Source of the DNA: Frankiales bacterium
Lineage (GTDB): Bacteria > Actinomycetota > Actinomycetes > JAFAQI01
DNA length: 64,000 bases
Direction of reading: 5' to 3'
NCBI GenBank assembly: GCA_025980465.1
Contig: JAICXJ010000013.1
Span: 1 to 64,000 of the forward strand
Below, one piece after another: positions 28,050-38,594 of the stretch (the stretch's first letter is position 1; every line of letters starts with the position of its first letter). A program made the translations under genes and the position numbers. The notes below the pieces were generated by a model. It saw only the letters and a program-made list of their open reading frames with translations. It did not search any database and had not been told where the DNA came from.

Positions 28050-31000
28050 TCAGGCGAACGCGGCCTCGAGCAGAGCCGCCTGCTCGATCTCATGCGTGTT
28101 GTGCGATCCGGTCGCCGGCGACGCCGAGGCGTTGCGGGAGACCCGCAGCAGCGGGCGGCCGCCGAGTTGCTCGGGAAGCCGCAGCGCGATGAACGGCCAA
28201 GCGCCCTGGTTGGCCGGCTCCTCCTGCACCCAGGTGACCGTCGCATCGGCCGGGTAAGCATCGAGCGCGGCGCTGATCTCGATCGAGGGCAGCGGGTAGA
28301 GCCGCTCGACGCGAAGGATCACCGAGTCGGTGATCCCGGCCTTCTCCCGGTGCTTGACCAGGTCGTAGTAGACCTTGCCGGTGCAGAGGATGACCCGTCG
28401 CACTGCTGACGGGTCGGCGACCGGCTCGATGATCAACGGCTGGAACGAGCCGCTGGTGAACTCATCCGGCATCGAGGTTGCCGCACGCAGCCGCAGCATC
28501 GACTTCGGCGTGAAGACGATGAGCGGCCGCTTGCGGGCACCGAGGGTGTGCAGTCGCAGCAGATGGAAGTAGTTGGCCGGAGTGCTCGGCATGGTAATGA
28601 CCCAGTTGCCCTCGGCTGACATGGTCAGGTAGCGCTCGATGCGCGCCGAGGAGTGGTCCGGGCCCTGACCTTCGTACCCGTGAGGAAGCAGCAGGACGAT
28701 GTTGCAGGTCTGCCCCCACTTCACCTCGCTGGCCGAGATGAACTCGTCGATGACCTCCTGCGCGCCGTTGGCGAAGTCACCGAACTGCGCCTCCCACGCG
28801 ACCAGTGCGTCGGGTCGCGCGACCGAGTATCCGTACTCGAAGCCCATTGCGGCGTACTCGCTGAGGAGTGAGTCGTACACGTAGAACGGCGCTTGGTCGC
28901 CCGAGAGGTTGGCGAGCGGGGTGTGCTCGGCCGCGGTACGACGATCGACGATCACCGAGTGACGCTGACCGAAGGTGCCGCGCCGCGAGTCCTGACCGGC
29001 AAGCCGCACCGGGTGGCCGTCGAGCAGCAGCGAGCCGAAGGCCAGCGTCTCTGCCATCGCCCAGTCGATGCCACCATTGGTGACCATCTGCGCTCGCTTC
29101 TCGAGCTGCGGCAGCAGCCGGGGGTGAATGGTGAATCCCTCGGGCATTGACACCTGCGCGTCGCCGACCCGTTTGAGCACCTCGTCGGTGATCGCCGTCG
29201 GTGGAGGCGCTCCGGTCGGTACCTCCGGAACTTCCTCGAGCGGCGCCGGGGTGACGTCGCGACTCTCGGCGAACACCCGCTCCAACTGGCCCTGGTAGTC
29301 GCGTAGGGCGGCTTCGGCCTCCTCGACGGTGATGTCGCCCCGGCCGATCAGCGACTCGGTGTAGAGCTTGCGGACACTGCGCTTCGCGTCGATCAGGTCG
29401 TACATCACCGGCTGGGTGAAGCTGGGCTCGTCGACCTCGCTGTGACCGCGGCGGCGGTAACAGAGCATGTCGATGACGACGTCCTTCTTGAACGCCTGCC
29501 GGAACTGGTAGGCCAGCTCCGCGACGCGTACGACGGCTTCGGGGTCGTCGCCGTTCACGTGGAAGATCGGCGCCTGGATCATTCGCGCCACGTCGGTCGA
29601 GTAGACGCTGGAGCGAGCGCTGGCAGGTGAGGTGGTGAACCCGACCTGGTTGTTGATCACGACGTGGATCGAGCCGCCGGTGCGGTAACCGCGAAGCTGC
29701 GAGAGGTTCAACGTTTCGGCCACGACACCCTGGCCGGCGAAGGCGGCGTCGCCGTGTATCAGCACGGGCAGCACCGTGAAGCCGGTCTCGCCGCGGTTGA
29801 TCACGTCCTGCTTCGCACGGGCGATCCCTTCGACGACCGGGTCGACGGTCTCGAGGTGCGACGGGTTCGACGTCAGCGTCACCCGCACTGTCTCGCCGTC
29901 GAGCGCGGTGTAGGTGCCCTCAGCACCGAGGTGGTACTTCACGTCGCCGGAGCCGTGCGCGGTACGTGGGTCGAGGTTGCCCTCGAACTCACTGAAGATC
30001 TGGCGGAACGACTTTCCGACGATGTTGGTGAGGACGTTGAGCCGGCCGCGATGCGCCATCCCGATCACGACCTCGTCCATGTCGTCGTGCGCGGCTTCTG
30101 ACGCGATGGCATCAAGGAGCGGGATCACCGACTCGCCGCCCTCGAGCGAGAACCGCTTCTGCCCGACGAACTTGGTCTGCAGGAACGTCTCGAACGCCTC
30201 GGCCTGGTTGAGCTTGCCGAGAATGCGCAGCTGCTCCTCCCGCGCCGGGCTCTGGTGCCCGCGCTCCACCCGGTCCTGGATCCACTTGCGCTGCTCCGGG
30301 TCCTGGATGTGCATGTACTCGATGCCGACCGTGCGGCAGTAGGAGTCGCGAAGCACGCCGAGGATCTCCCTGAGCTTCATCAGCGCATGTCCGCCGAACC
30401 CGCCGGACGGGAACTCGCGGTCGAGATCCCACAGGGTGAGGCCGTGAGTGACGACGTCGAGGTCGGGGTGGCGGCGCAACTCGAATTCCAGCGGGTTGGT
30501 GTCGGCCATGAGATGGCCCCGCACCCGGTACGCGTGGATGAGCTCGATCACCCGGGCCGGCTTGCCGACCTCCTCGTCGTGGCTGACCGCGATGTCACTG
30601 GTCCAGCGGATCGGCTCGTAGGGGATGCGAAGCGCCGCGAAGACGCCGTCCCAGAAGCCGTCGCCGAGCAGCAGCTCGTGCATGCGACGAAGGAACTCGC
30701 CGGACTCAGCGCCCTGGATGATCCGATGGTCGTAGGTCGACGTCAGCGTCATGATCTTGCTGACCGCCAGCCGTGCCAACGTCTCCGGAGCGGCGCCCTG
30801 GTACTCGGCCGGATACTCCATGGCGCCGACGCCGACGATCGTGCCCTGGCCCTGCATCAACCGCGGTACCGAGTGGACGGTGCCGATCGTGCCCGGGTTG
30901 GTGAGGCTGACCGTCGTACCGGCGAAGTCATCAGCGGTCAGTTTGCCGGTGCGCGCCTTCCGCACCACGTCCTCGTACGCCGCCCAGAACCTGGCGAAGT

Positions 31001-31664
31001 CGAGCGTCTCGGCGTTCTTGATCGCCGGCACCACCAGCGTGTGGCTGCCGTCGTCCTTGGTCAGGTCGATGGCGAGACCCAGGTTGATGTGCTCCGGCTC
31101 GATGACGGTCGGCTTGCCGTTGACCTCGGCGTAGGCCCGGTTCATCGCCGGCATGTCCAGCAACGCCTGCACCATCGCGAAGCCGATCAGGTGGGTAAAG
31201 CTGACCTTGCCGCCCCGGCCGCGCCGCAGGTGGTTGTTGATCACCGTCCGGTTGTCGATCAGCAGCTTCGCCGGCACCGCCCGAACGCTGGTCGCGGTCG
31301 GCACCTGGAGGCTGGCCTCCATGTTCGCGACGGTGCGGGCGGCTGCGCCCTTCAACGCCCGGCTCGTGACCGCGGGAGGCTCCGCGGCGGGGGCGGAGGC
31401 GGTCGGGGCGGCGGCTGGTGCCTTCTCGGCGGGCGCGGGCTGCGCGGCGGCTGAGTTGTTCGACGATGGCGCCGCTGGTTCTGCCTGCGTGGGCGGGCTG
31501 GTGCTGGTGCTCGCGCCGGGCGCGTCACCCGGCGAGTAGTCGGCGAAGAAGTCCCACCAGGCCTTGTCGACGGACTCGGGGTCCTTCAAATAGGACTGGT
31601 ACATCTCGTACACGAGCCACTCGTTGGGTCCGAACCCTGCGAACTGGCCGGCGTCGACAGCCAT
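28050..31664 (-). CDS. kgd: Multifunctional 2-oxoglutarate metabolism enzyme (KGD/OdhA)
   Basis: E2-like catalytic domain ([17 protein letters not shown]) fused to E1o ([33 protein letters not shown]). Confidence 0.95.
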   Translation of the reverse strand: MAVDAGQFAGFGPNEWLVYEMYQSYLKDPESVDKAWWDFFADYSPGDAPGASTSTSPPTQAEPAAPSSNNSAAAQPAPAEKAPAAAPTASAPAAEPPAVTSRALKGAAARTVANMEASLQVPTATSVRAVPAKLLIDNRTVINNHLRRGRGGKVSFTHLIGFAMVQALLDMPAMNRAYAEVNGKPTVIEPEHINLGLAIDLTKDDGSHTLVVPAIKNAETLDFARFWAAYEDVVRKARTGKLTADDFAGTTVSLTNPGTIGTVHSVPRLMQGQGTIVGVGAMEYPAEYQGAAPETLARLAVSKIMTLTSTYDHRIIQGAESGEFLRRMHELLLGDGFWDGVFAALRIPYEPIRWTSDIAVSHDEEVGKPARVIELIHAYRVRGHLMADTNPLEFELRRHPDLDVVTHGLTLWDLDREFPSGGFGGHALMKLREILGVLRDSYCRTVGIEYMHIQDPEQRKWIQDRVERGHQSPAREEQLRILGKLNQAEAFETFLQTKFVGQKRFSLEGGESVIPLLDAIASEAAHDDMDEVVIGMAHRGRLNVLTNIVGKSFRQIFSEFEGNLDPRTAHGSGDVKYHLGAEGTYTALDGETVRVTLTSNPSHLETVDPVVEGIARAKQDVINRGETGFTVLPVLIHGDAAFAGQGVVAETLNLSQLRGYRTGGSIHVVINNQVGFTTSPASARSSVYSTDVARMIQAPIFHVNGDDPEAVVRVAELAYQFRQAFKKDVVIDMLCYRRRGHSEVDEPSFTQPVMYDLIDAKRSVRKLYTESLIGRGDITVEEAEAALRDYQGQLERVFAESRDVTPAPLEEVPEVPTGAPPPTAITDEVLKRVGDAQVSMPEGFTIHPRLLPQLEKRAQMVTNGGIDWAMAETLAFGSLLLDGHPVRLAGQDSRRGTFGQRHSVIVDRRTAAEHTPLANLSGDQAPFYVYDSLLSEYAAMGFEYGYSVARPDALVAWEAQFGDFANGAQEVIDEFISASEVKWGQTCNIVLLLPHGYEGQGPDHSSARIERYLTMSAEGNWVITMPSTPANYFHLLRLHTLGARKRPLIVFTPKSMLRLRAATSMPDEFTSGSFQPLIIEPVADPSAVRRVILCTGKVYYDLVKHREKAGITDSVILRVERLYPLPSIEISAALDAYPADATVTWVQEEPANQGAWPFIALRLPEQLGGRPLLRVSRNASASPATGSHNTHEIEQAALLEAAFA

Positions 31665-31710
31665 GGGGAGCGTCGCCTCTTTCACCTGTGACGTGAGCGA
31701 ACAGTGCGAT

Positions 31711-33285
31711 TTACAGGCTAGTGCTACCCAGGCTCGGCCGGCCGAGGTCGGTGAGGACGCGGTTGGCGGCGTTGTGGCCCGCGGCCCCGATCACTGACCC
31801 GGCCGGGAAGCAGCCGGCGCTGCACGCGTACAGTCCGTCGATCCCGGTCGCATAGGGCATCCGCCGATCGAAGCCGATCGAGTTGTCGACGTGGTGAATG
31901 TGCCCGTGTCGGATGCCGAAGTGCTGCTCGATTCCCGGCGGCGTCAGCGGAAAAGTATCGACGACCAGGGACGACGTGCCGGGGGCGAACCGGTCGCAGA
32001 CCTCGAGCAGGTGCGCGACGTAGCCGTCGAGCTCGACGTCCCAGCTCGAGCCGGCGGGTTGCCACGGCACCGACTGTACGAACAACGCGGACGAATGGTG
32101 CCCCGCGTCGTCCTGGAGCGACGCGTCGGCCGTCGTGTGCAGGTACCACTCGATCGTCGGGAAGTCGGGAAGCCGTCCGGCCTGCACATCCGCCCACATC
32201 TCGCGGACCGCCTGCATCGGGGAGTCCTGCGAGAGCAGATGGATGGTCGATCCGAACGGCGAGGGCGCGAGGTCAGGCAGGCAGCTGAACCTCGGCAGGT
32301 CACGCAGAGCGAGGTTGACCTTCAACGTCGTGCCGGGCCGCTGGAGGCTCGCGAGGTGGTCTCGCAACGCCTCGGGAAGCGGTGCGAGATCGGCGAGCGT
32401 GAACGGGTCGCAGGCGCCGAGCACGACGGTCGCGTCGATCGTCCTGCCGTCGCTCAGCGCGACGCCGCGGGCGACGCCGTCGCTGACGATCACGCGATCG
32501 ACCGGCGCGCCCGCAACGATGGTGGCACCGGCAGCGCGGGCTCGGTCGGCGATCGTCGCGGTCACCACGCCCATCCCGCCCCGCACGATCATCCAGGTGC
32601 CGTCGGCACCCGGCAGGCGACACATGTTGTGGGCAAGGAAGTTGTGACCGGTGCCGGGGTCGTCGGGCCCGGCATGCAGGCCGGACAGCCCGTCCGTGAC
32701 GACGTACATCGCCGTGATCAGCTCGCTGACGAACCCGAATCGGCCGAGGTACGACGTGACATCACCCCGGCACAGCTCGATGAACGTCGTCCGCAGCTCC
32801 GGACGGATGTAGCGCTCGGCGGTGTCCTCGAGCGAGAGCGGCTCGACGAGCCACGCCGGGGCCAGGTCATCGCGTAGCTGAGCGATCTCAGCCGCCAGTC
32901 GCTCGTCGGCCGCGGCATCGGCGTCGGAGAAGAAATCGACGAACTGGCGGTGGGTGGCCTCCCGGTCGCTTCCCATCAGGAGGTAGCGGCCGGTCATGGT
33001 CGGCAGGAAGTAGTGCGGATCGCGTCGTACGACGGGCAGTCGCAGATCGAGTTGCCGCTCGAGCTCTGGCGGCATCAGACCGAGCAGGTAGGAGCCGGTC
33101 GACTGGCGCAGCCCGGGCACCTTCCCGAACGGCTGTTCGGTGCGGGTGGCGCCGCCGATCACGCTGTCACGTTCGACCACGGTGACGGTCAGCCCGGTGC
33201 GGGCGAGAAGGGTGGCCGCGACGAGACCGTTGTGGCCCGCGCCGATGATGACGACGTCGGCGCGCCCGGGCAGTGCGATCGTCAC
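31711..33285 (-). CDS. NAD(P)/FAD-dependent oxidoreductase, phytoene dehydrogenase-like
   Basis: [31 protein letters not shown] dinucleotide fold; [27 protein letters not shown]-terminal motif. Confidence 0.9.
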   Translation of the reverse strand: MTIALPGRADVVIIGAGHNGLVAATLLARTGLTVTVVERDSVIGGATRTEQPFGKVPGLRQSTGSYLLGLMPPELERQLDLRLPVVRRDPHYFLPTMTGRYLLMGSDREATHRQFVDFFSDADAAADERLAAEIAQLRDDLAPAWLVEPLSLEDTAERYIRPELRTTFIELCRGDVTSYLGRFGFVSELITAMYVVTDGLSGLHAGPDDPGTGHNFLAHNMCRLPGADGTWMIVRGGMGVVTATIADRARAAGATIVAGAPVDRVIVSDGVARGVALSDGRTIDATVVLGACDPFTLADLAPLPEALRDHLASLQRPGTTLKVNLALRDLPRFSCLPDLAPSPFGSTIHLLSQDSPMQAVREMWADVQAGRLPDFPTIEWYLHTTADASLQDDAGHHSSALFVQSVPWQPAGSSWDVELDGYVAHLLEVCDRFAPGTSSLVVDTFPLTPPGIEQHFGIRHGHIHHVDNSIGFDRRMPYATGIDGLYACSAGCFPAGSVIGAAGHNAANRVLTDLGRPSLGSTSL

Positions 33286-33315
33286 GCGAGGAACCCTAGT
33301 GACGCCGGGAGGCCC

Positions 33316-33708
33316 TCACGACCGCGATCGGTCGGCGAGCCGTCGGACGAAACGCAGCCCCGACCAGTTCTCGTCAATGGCGGCGATCTTGACGTCGACC
33401 AGACCGGTCGCCAGTCCGGCCTGGTGCACGTCGGCTTCTCCGATATCGGTCGGAACACCACTGGCTCGCTTGAGCCAACACAGCCAGAGGCCGCCGGCGG
33501 TCGCCAGTCGATCGGGCAGCGAGGCCGCGTGGCGGTCGAGCTCGCGACGGCTGGGGCAGAACGCGACGATCACGTCGTACGGCCGAGGTGTCGGACGCCG
33601 TGCCGGCTCCAGCAGCGCGGTCACGACGTCGGTCGGTGCGGGACCGACCACCAATGTGCGCGACCCTTCGCGTACGCCGAGCTTCGCGGCGAGGGTTGTC
33701 GGGGCGAT
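33316..33708 (-). CDS. DUF3052-like protein; apparent ATC start
   Basis: Reads IAPTTLAAKLGVREGSRTLVVGPAPTDVV...; no ATG/GTG/TTG upstream of TTG 33654 in frame; AGGAGG at 33715-33720 is 6 nt before ATC 33708. Confidence 0.6.
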   Translation of the reverse strand: MAPTTLAAKLGVREGSRTLVVGPAPTDVVTALLEPARRPTPRPYDVIVAFCPSRRELDRHAASLPDRLATAGGLWLCWLKRASGVPTDIGEADVHQAGLATGLVDVKIAAIDENWSGLRFVRRLADRSRS

Positions 33709-33734
33709 GAGGCACCTCCTGCGACCATTCTCTC

Positions 33735-35198
33735 GTGGCTATCTCGACCGACCCGAGCTTCACCGTTGACGAAAGCAGCGCGAGCGGGCTCACGCACCCT
33801 GGCCTCGCACTCACGGTGATCGCCGCAGCGCAGCTGATGGTCGTGCTTGACGCCACGATCGTGAACATCGCGCTGCCGCACATTCATCGCGCCCTTCATT
33901 TCTCCGCCACCGGTCTGTCATGGGTCCTCAATGCCTACACACTCGTCTTCGGCGGCCTGCTTTTGCTGGGCGGGCGGATGGGCGACCTGTTCGGCCGGCG
34001 CCGGATGTTCTGCCTTGCCGTATTGCTGTTCGCGGCGGCGAGCCTGGCTGGCGGGTTCGCGCAGGACAAAGGCTGGTTGCTCGCGATGCGCGCCTTGCAG
34101 GGTGTGGGGGGAGCGGTCGCGTCGCCGACCGCGCTGTCGTTGGTCGCCACGACATTCGCGGAGGGACCGGCGCGCAACCGGGCGTTCGGGGTGTACGCGG
34201 CGGTGTCAGGCGCGGGCGCTGCGATGGGTCTGATCCTCGGTGGCATCCTCGTGGATTTCCTGTCATGGCGCTGGGTGCTGTTCGTCAATGCACCGATCGG
34301 GGTCGCGATCGCACTTGCTGCACCTCGCCTGATTCCTCACGGCCGACGGCGCGACGTCGGGGCGCTGGACATTCCGGGTGCGCTCACTTCGACCGGGGGT
34401 ATGGCTGCACTGGTCTACGGCTTCATCCACGCTGCGACCAAAGGCTGGGCGTCGCAGGTGACGGTGGAGTCCTTCGCCGGGGCAGCGATCCTGCTCATCG
34501 GCTTTCTCATGATCGAGGCGACCTCGGACCGACCGTTGATGCCGCTGCGGCTGTTTCGGAACCGGACCCGGGTCGGCAGCTACCTCGTGATGTTGATTCT
34601 CGGGGCGGCTGTGTTCGCGATGTTCTACTTCCTGACCCAGTACATCCAGCAGGTGAAGGGATTCACGCCACTCGAGGCGGGATTCTGCTTCTTGCCGATC
34701 AGTGTCTGCATCGTGACGACGGCGCAGATCGCGAGCCGCGTGATCGCGAAGATTGGTCCCCAGCCACTGATCCTCACCGGCACGACCCTGGCCGGCTTCG
34801 GCCTGCTGGTGTTGTCGTCGCTGACCCCCGCCTCCTCCTATCCGCTGCATGTGCTTCCAGGGATCATTCTCATCGGTCTAGGGATGGGCTGCGTCTTCGT
34901 GCCGATCACGGTGACAGCAGTCAGCGGGGTGTCCGACGAGGACTCCGGCATCGCATCGGCGATGCTCAATGTCGGCCAGCAGGTAGGCGGAACTCTCGGC
35001 TTGTCCGCGCTCGTGACGGTGTTCAGCCACGCTGCGCAGAGCGCGGCGACGCATCCGGGAAATCGGCGTGGCGCTGCCCTGGTCGACCACGTGTTCTCCC
35101 ACGGCGCCGATGCGGCGTACCGGGCGGGCGCGGTGTTTGCCCTGGTCGGGCTCGTCGCGGCGCTGGTGTTCGTGCGACAGGACCAGGTGCCGCAGTGA
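33735..35198 (+). CDS. MFS transporter, DHA2 drug:H+ antiporter type
   Basis: LMVVLDATIVNIALPHI, LVFGGLLLLGGRMGDLFGRRRMF; ~14 TM segments. Confidence 0.92.
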   Translation: MAISTDPSFTVDESSASGLTHPGLALTVIAAAQLMVVLDATIVNIALPHIHRALHFSATGLSWVLNAYTLVFGGLLLLGGRMGDLFGRRRMFCLAVLLFAAASLAGGFAQDKGWLLAMRALQGVGGAVASPTALSLVATTFAEGPARNRAFGVYAAVSGAGAAMGLILGGILVDFLSWRWVLFVNAPIGVAIALAAPRLIPHGRRRDVGALDIPGALTSTGGMAALVYGFIHAATKGWASQVTVESFAGAAILLIGFLMIEATSDRPLMPLRLFRNRTRVGSYLVMLILGAAVFAMFYFLTQYIQQVKGFTPLEAGFCFLPISVCIVTTAQIASRVIAKIGPQPLILTGTTLAGFGLLVLSSLTPASSYPLHVLPGIILIGLGMGCVFVPITVTAVSGVSDEDSGIASAMLNVGQQVGGTLGLSALVTVFSHAAQSAATHPGNRRGAALVDHVFSHGADAAYRAGAVFALVGLVAALVFVRQDQVPQ

Positions 35199-35866
35199 GC
35201 GCGAGCTACCTGCTTCGGGTCCGGCTGCCGGACCGTCCCGGGGTGCTCGGTCAGGTCGCGACCGCGCTCGGGTCCGCCGGCGCCGACATCGACAGCATCG
35301 TGGTGGTCGACCGTACCTCCGGCTACGCCGTCGACGACCTGGTGGTCGCGCTTCCAGACGGGTCACTTGCGGACCGGCTCGTCAGCGCGGCGACGTCGGT
35401 GCCCGGCGTTGTGGTGGACATCGTTCAGCGCCATCACGGGCGGCGGCGAATTCATGATGATCTGAGCCTGCTCGATGCCGCGGCCACCGCGGAGCAGCCG
35501 CTGTCGACACTGGTCGAGGGGCTACCGGCACTCATGCAGATCAGCTATGCGCTGGTGGTGACCGCGCTCGACCTGGGCCTCGCCCGACTGGACGCGGCGA
35601 GTTCAGGAGCCCCCCTCGACGGGCTTCGCACCGACTGGATCCCGGTGGCCGGGCCGGCCGTGGTGCCCCTCGACACGGTCTACGACGATCCGGCGACGGC
35701 TGGTCCGGATGCGGTTGTCGTGGCGGTGCCGTTCGGCCGGGCGAGCGCGCTCGTGGCGGGCCGGATTGGGGGTCCCGACTTCCTACCGGCCGAGTTGCAG
35801 CGACTGGAGCACCTCACCCGCGTCGCCCGCGCGCTGCTACCGGTCAGGTCGGTCCCACGCCGCTGA
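35195..35866 (+). CDS. ACT-domain protein
   Basis: YLLRVRLPDRPGVLGQVATALGSAGADIDSIVVVDR ACT motif; GTGA overlap with MFS gene. Confidence 0.85.
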   Translation: MSASYLLRVRLPDRPGVLGQVATALGSAGADIDSIVVVDRTSGYAVDDLVVALPDGSLADRLVSAATSVPGVVVDIVQRHHGRRRIHDDLSLLDAAATAEQPLSTLVEGLPALMQISYALVVTALDLGLARLDAASSGAPLDGLRTDWIPVAGPAVVPLDTVYDDPATAGPDAVVVAVPFGRASALVAGRIGGPDFLPAELQRLEHLTRVARALLPVRSVPRR

Positions 35867-35916
35867 TCGACAGGGTGGCCGCGAACCGGGAGGGACGCAC
35901 CCGCGAAGATCTACCT

Positions 35917-36687
35917 GTGAAGCGTCAGCGTGAGTGGGTTTATCGACCGGTCATCCGAGTAGCGCTGTTCCTGTTCCGGCTGCTCGGCTTCCGGTTCACC
36001 GTGGTCGGCATCGAGCACATTCCTCGGAGCGGTGGCGCGGTGCTGGCGTCGAACCACGTCAGCTACTTCGACTTCATGTTCGTCGGGTTGACCGCGCACT
36101 TCCGCGAACGTCGGCTGGTGCGGTTCATGGCGAAGAAGGAAGTCTTCGACAACTCGGTCTCCGGCCCGTTGATGCGTGGCATGCACCACATTCCGGTCGA
36201 TCGCGCCGCCGGGCTTGCTGCCTATCGGGCGGCAGTCGAGGCGTTGCAGCAGGGGGAGCTGGTCGGGGTCTTTCCCGAGTCCACGATCAGCCGTGCGTAC
36301 GTCCCGCGGCCCTTCAAGTCCGGCGCGGCGCGGATGGCCATCGAGTCCGGCGCGCCGCTGCTGCCGGTGGTGGTGTGGGGCGGCCACCGGGTCTGGACCA
36401 CGGGACGTAAGCCCCGGATTCGTCGCGGCGTACCGATCGTCATCGAGGTAGGGCCGCCGCTTCACATCGCGGCGGGTGCCAGCACCGCCGATGTCACAGC
36501 GGCGCTGTACGACGCGGTCACCACTCTTGCCGAGAAGGTGCAGCGCTCCTATCCGGCGCCGACCACCGCCGACGAACTGTGGTGGCAGCCCGCCTACCTC
36601 GGCGGTGCGGCGCCGACCCTCGAGGCCGCGCGACCCATCGAGCAGGCATCGATCGAGGAGCGGCGGGCCCGCAAGCAGCGCCGATGA
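35917..36687 (+). CDS. 1-acyl-sn-glycerol-3-phosphate acyltransferase family
   Basis: LASNHVSYFDFMFVG (HX4D-like), FPESTISRAYVPRPFKSGAARMA. Confidence 0.9.
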   Translation: MKRQREWVYRPVIRVALFLFRLLGFRFTVVGIEHIPRSGGAVLASNHVSYFDFMFVGLTAHFRERRLVRFMAKKEVFDNSVSGPLMRGMHHIPVDRAAGLAAYRAAVEALQQGELVGVFPESTISRAYVPRPFKSGAARMAIESGAPLLPVVVWGGHRVWTTGRKPRIRRGVPIVIEVGPPLHIAAGASTADVTAALYDAVTTLAEKVQRSYPAPTTADELWWQPAYLGGAAPTLEAARPIEQASIEERRARKQRR

Positions 36688-37337
36688 CGAACACCGCCGA
36701 CCGGCTTGCCGATCGGCAGGCGACCGTGGAGACGTGGCCGGCGAAGGAGCCGGTGACCGCGGTGGTCCTCGTGCTCCCAGGCGGCAAGGCCCACAGCTTC
36801 GCTCCGACAACGCGCCGGCAACTCACCCGGACGCGGATGCGGCCGTTCGCCCGTGCGCTGTCGCGCCGCGGTGCCCGGCATGGCGTCGAGGTGTGGCTTC
36901 TGCGGTACCGCTGCCGCGGCTGGAACGCGCCGGAGTGCTCGCCGGTAGCCGACGCTCGATGGGCACTAGCCGAGGCGCACCGCCGGCACGGCGACGTACC
37001 GGTTGTGGTGCTCGGTCACTCCATGGGCGGTCGCACGGCGCTCGCGGTCGGCGGCGACGACGCCATCGTTGGAATCTGCGCACTCGCGCCGTGGTGTGAG
37101 AAGGGTGATTCGGCTGAGCACCTGGCTGGTCGGACGATGTTGATCGCGCACGGTACGGCGGACCGCGTTACCTCGCCGCGCGCATCGCGGCGGTTCGCCG
37201 AGCGAGCCGCCGCCGCAGGCGCAGAGGTCGAGTACCTGCCGATCCGCGGTGAGATGCATGCAATGGTCCTCAGATGGCGGCTCTGGCATCGCCTCGCCGT
37301 CGACTTCGCAATGACGAGACTCGGCATCGGTTACTAG
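36684..37337 (+). CDS. Alpha/beta hydrolase
   Basis: VVLGHSMGGRTALAV; MLIAHGTADRVTSP; ATGA overlap. Confidence 0.85.
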   Translation: MTNTADRLADRQATVETWPAKEPVTAVVLVLPGGKAHSFAPTTRRQLTRTRMRPFARALSRRGARHGVEVWLLRYRCRGWNAPECSPVADARWALAEAHRRHGDVPVVVLGHSMGGRTALAVGGDDAIVGICALAPWCEKGDSAEHLAGRTMLIAHGTADRVTSPRASRRFAERAAAAGAEVEYLPIRGEMHAMVLRWRLWHRLAVDFAMTRLGIGY

Positions 37338-37347
37338 CCCGGCGCAT

Positions 37348-37389
37348 GCGAAAGGGCGGGGGACCGGCTTCGGTCTCCCGCCCTTTCGC
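37348..37389. terminator. Strong 19-bp stem-loop terminator between convergent genes
   Basis: GCGAAAGGGCGGGGGACCG-GCTT-CGGTCTCCCGCCCTTTCGC (one G-U), followed by GTTCTTGCT. Confidence 0.85.
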
Positions 37390-37402
37390 GTTCTTGCTGT
37401 GC

Positions 37403-37636
37403 CTAGACCATGGTGCGGCGACGCGTGACTACCTCATCCTGCGGGTAACCGGCGTCAACGACCGTGGAGCGGCGGCGCGGCGCGAAGATGATGAGGTCGA
37501 GCAGCAGCCCGAGCCCACCGACGATCATCAGAATGATTCCGATCGTCTGGATGTTCGCGACGCTCGTCCACGCATTCACGGCGAACGCAAGAATCGCGCC
37601 GACCGCGATGAGAAACAGACTCACACCCATACCCAT
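37403..37636 (-). CDS. DUF6458-like small membrane protein
   Basis: MGMGVSLFLIAVGAILAFAVNAWTS...IGIILMIVGGLGLLLDLIIF. Confidence 0.75.
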   Translation of the reverse strand: MGMGVSLFLIAVGAILAFAVNAWTSVANIQTIGIILMIVGGLGLLLDLIIFAPRRRSTVVDAGYPQDEVVTRRRTMV

Positions 37637-37705
37637 TTTGTTCCTCCTGTATCCCGAGCGGTGACGCCACGTCTGATTGGGCGCTCGCCATCGTCGAGGA
37701 TGTAA

Positions 37706-37730
37706 ATTCCCTTGATTTGCAGCGAGAAAC
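37706..37730 (-). promoter_or_regulatory. Candidate SigF/SigB-type promoter GTTT-N15-GGGAAT
   Basis: Minus strand: GTTT 37730-37727, GGGAAT 37711-37706; about 70 bp upstream of the DUF6458 gene. Confidence 0.5.
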
Positions 37731-37836
37731 CACCCCTCACCCGTCCGGTGTAACGCGAGCGGTGCGGGTGCCGATTAAACGGTTGAGCGAATTGTGTGGG
37801 TTTGTTCCGCGGCCAAGATCACGGTTCAGAGCATCG

Positions 37837-37862
37837 GTTTATCGACTGCCCGGCGACGGAAT
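37837..37862 (+). promoter_or_regulatory. Candidate SigF-type promoter, GTTT-N16-CGGAAT (one -10 mismatch)
   Basis: GTTT 37837-37840, CGGAAT 37857-37862. Confidence 0.35.
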
Positions 37863-37909
37863 CCTGCCGAAACAAGAAGCCCGTCCGGGCCTCAGAAATG
37901 GAGTCGGTC

Positions 37910-38068
37910 ATGGGTCTCATCCTGGCGGTTCTGCTACTCGCGATTCTCTTCGGCGCAGTCGGGTTCGCCGTACACGTCCTGTGGATCGTCGCCGTCGTAC
38001 TGCTCGTTGCCTGGATCGTGGGCTTCGTGGCCCGGGGTGGTAGCGGAGCCCGCTGGTATCGCTGGTAG
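37910..38068 (+). CDS. 52-aa hydrophobic stress-type protein
   Basis: MGLILAVLLLAILFGAVGFAVHVLWIVAVVLLVAWIVGFVARGGSGARWYRW; alternate ATG at 37898. Confidence 0.65.
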   Translation: MGLILAVLLLAILFGAVGFAVHVLWIVAVVLLVAWIVGFVARGGSGARWYRW

Positions 38069-38116
38069 CCGGGTCGATGCCCGGTGCAGTGACCGCTGCT
38101 GCATCTCCTCAGTCGG

Positions 38117-38151
38117 TCGGCGCCTGCTCAAGGTAAGCGGGTAGGCGCCGA
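38117..38151. repeat. Inverted repeat TCGGCGCCT / AGGCGCCGA
   Basis: 9-bp arms, 17-nt spacer, outer CAGT/ACTG pair; between 38068 and 38186. Confidence 0.5.
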
Positions 38152-38185
38152 TCTACTGACGTACGGCGGTATTCGGGAGGGACAG

Positions 38186-38587
38186 ATGACGGCGCCAGCT
38201 GCAGGTTGGTATCCAGATCCGGCGGGCAGCGGATCGCTCCGCTGGTGGGACGGGCAGGCGTGGTCGGCCTCGACCACTCCAGCTGGGCCGCAGCCGGTCG
38301 TGGCCACCATGCCGACTCCGGGCTATCAGGCGGCAAGCCCCAGCTATCAGGTCACTCCGACCGTCCACCGGGCTACCCGCAACCCCAACCATTACGCGTT
38401 CCTCACCTTGGGCGTTGTCGCCCTCTACATCGTGTTGGCGGTGTCGACCGGCATCGTGTTGCTGGGCGTGTTCCCGGTGCTCATGTCGCTGCGCAGCAAG
38501 CAGGCCGGCGAACCGCTCGCGCCGCTGGCGATCCTTGCGGCGGTGATTGCCGTCATCGTGGCGGTCGCCACGCTTTCCGGTCACTAG
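38186..38587 (+). CDS. DUF2510-domain membrane protein
   Basis: AGWYPDPAGSGSLRWWDGQAWSAST plus two TM segments. Confidence 0.85.
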   Translation: MTAPAAGWYPDPAGSGSLRWWDGQAWSASTTPAGPQPVVATMPTPGYQAASPSYQVTPTVHRATRNPNHYAFLTLGVVALYIVLAVSTGIVLLGVFPVLMSLRSKQAGEPLAPLAILAAVIAVIVAVATLSGH

Positions 38588-38594
38588 TACCCCA

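Noticed and set aside
30255-31454. 399-aa plus ORF
   Set aside because: Antisense shadow of kgd; no recognisable domain.
33920-35194. N-terminal 425 codons of ORF 33920..35866
   Set aside because: Alternate frame of the DHA2 MFS gene; only the ACT-domain part from 35195 is real.
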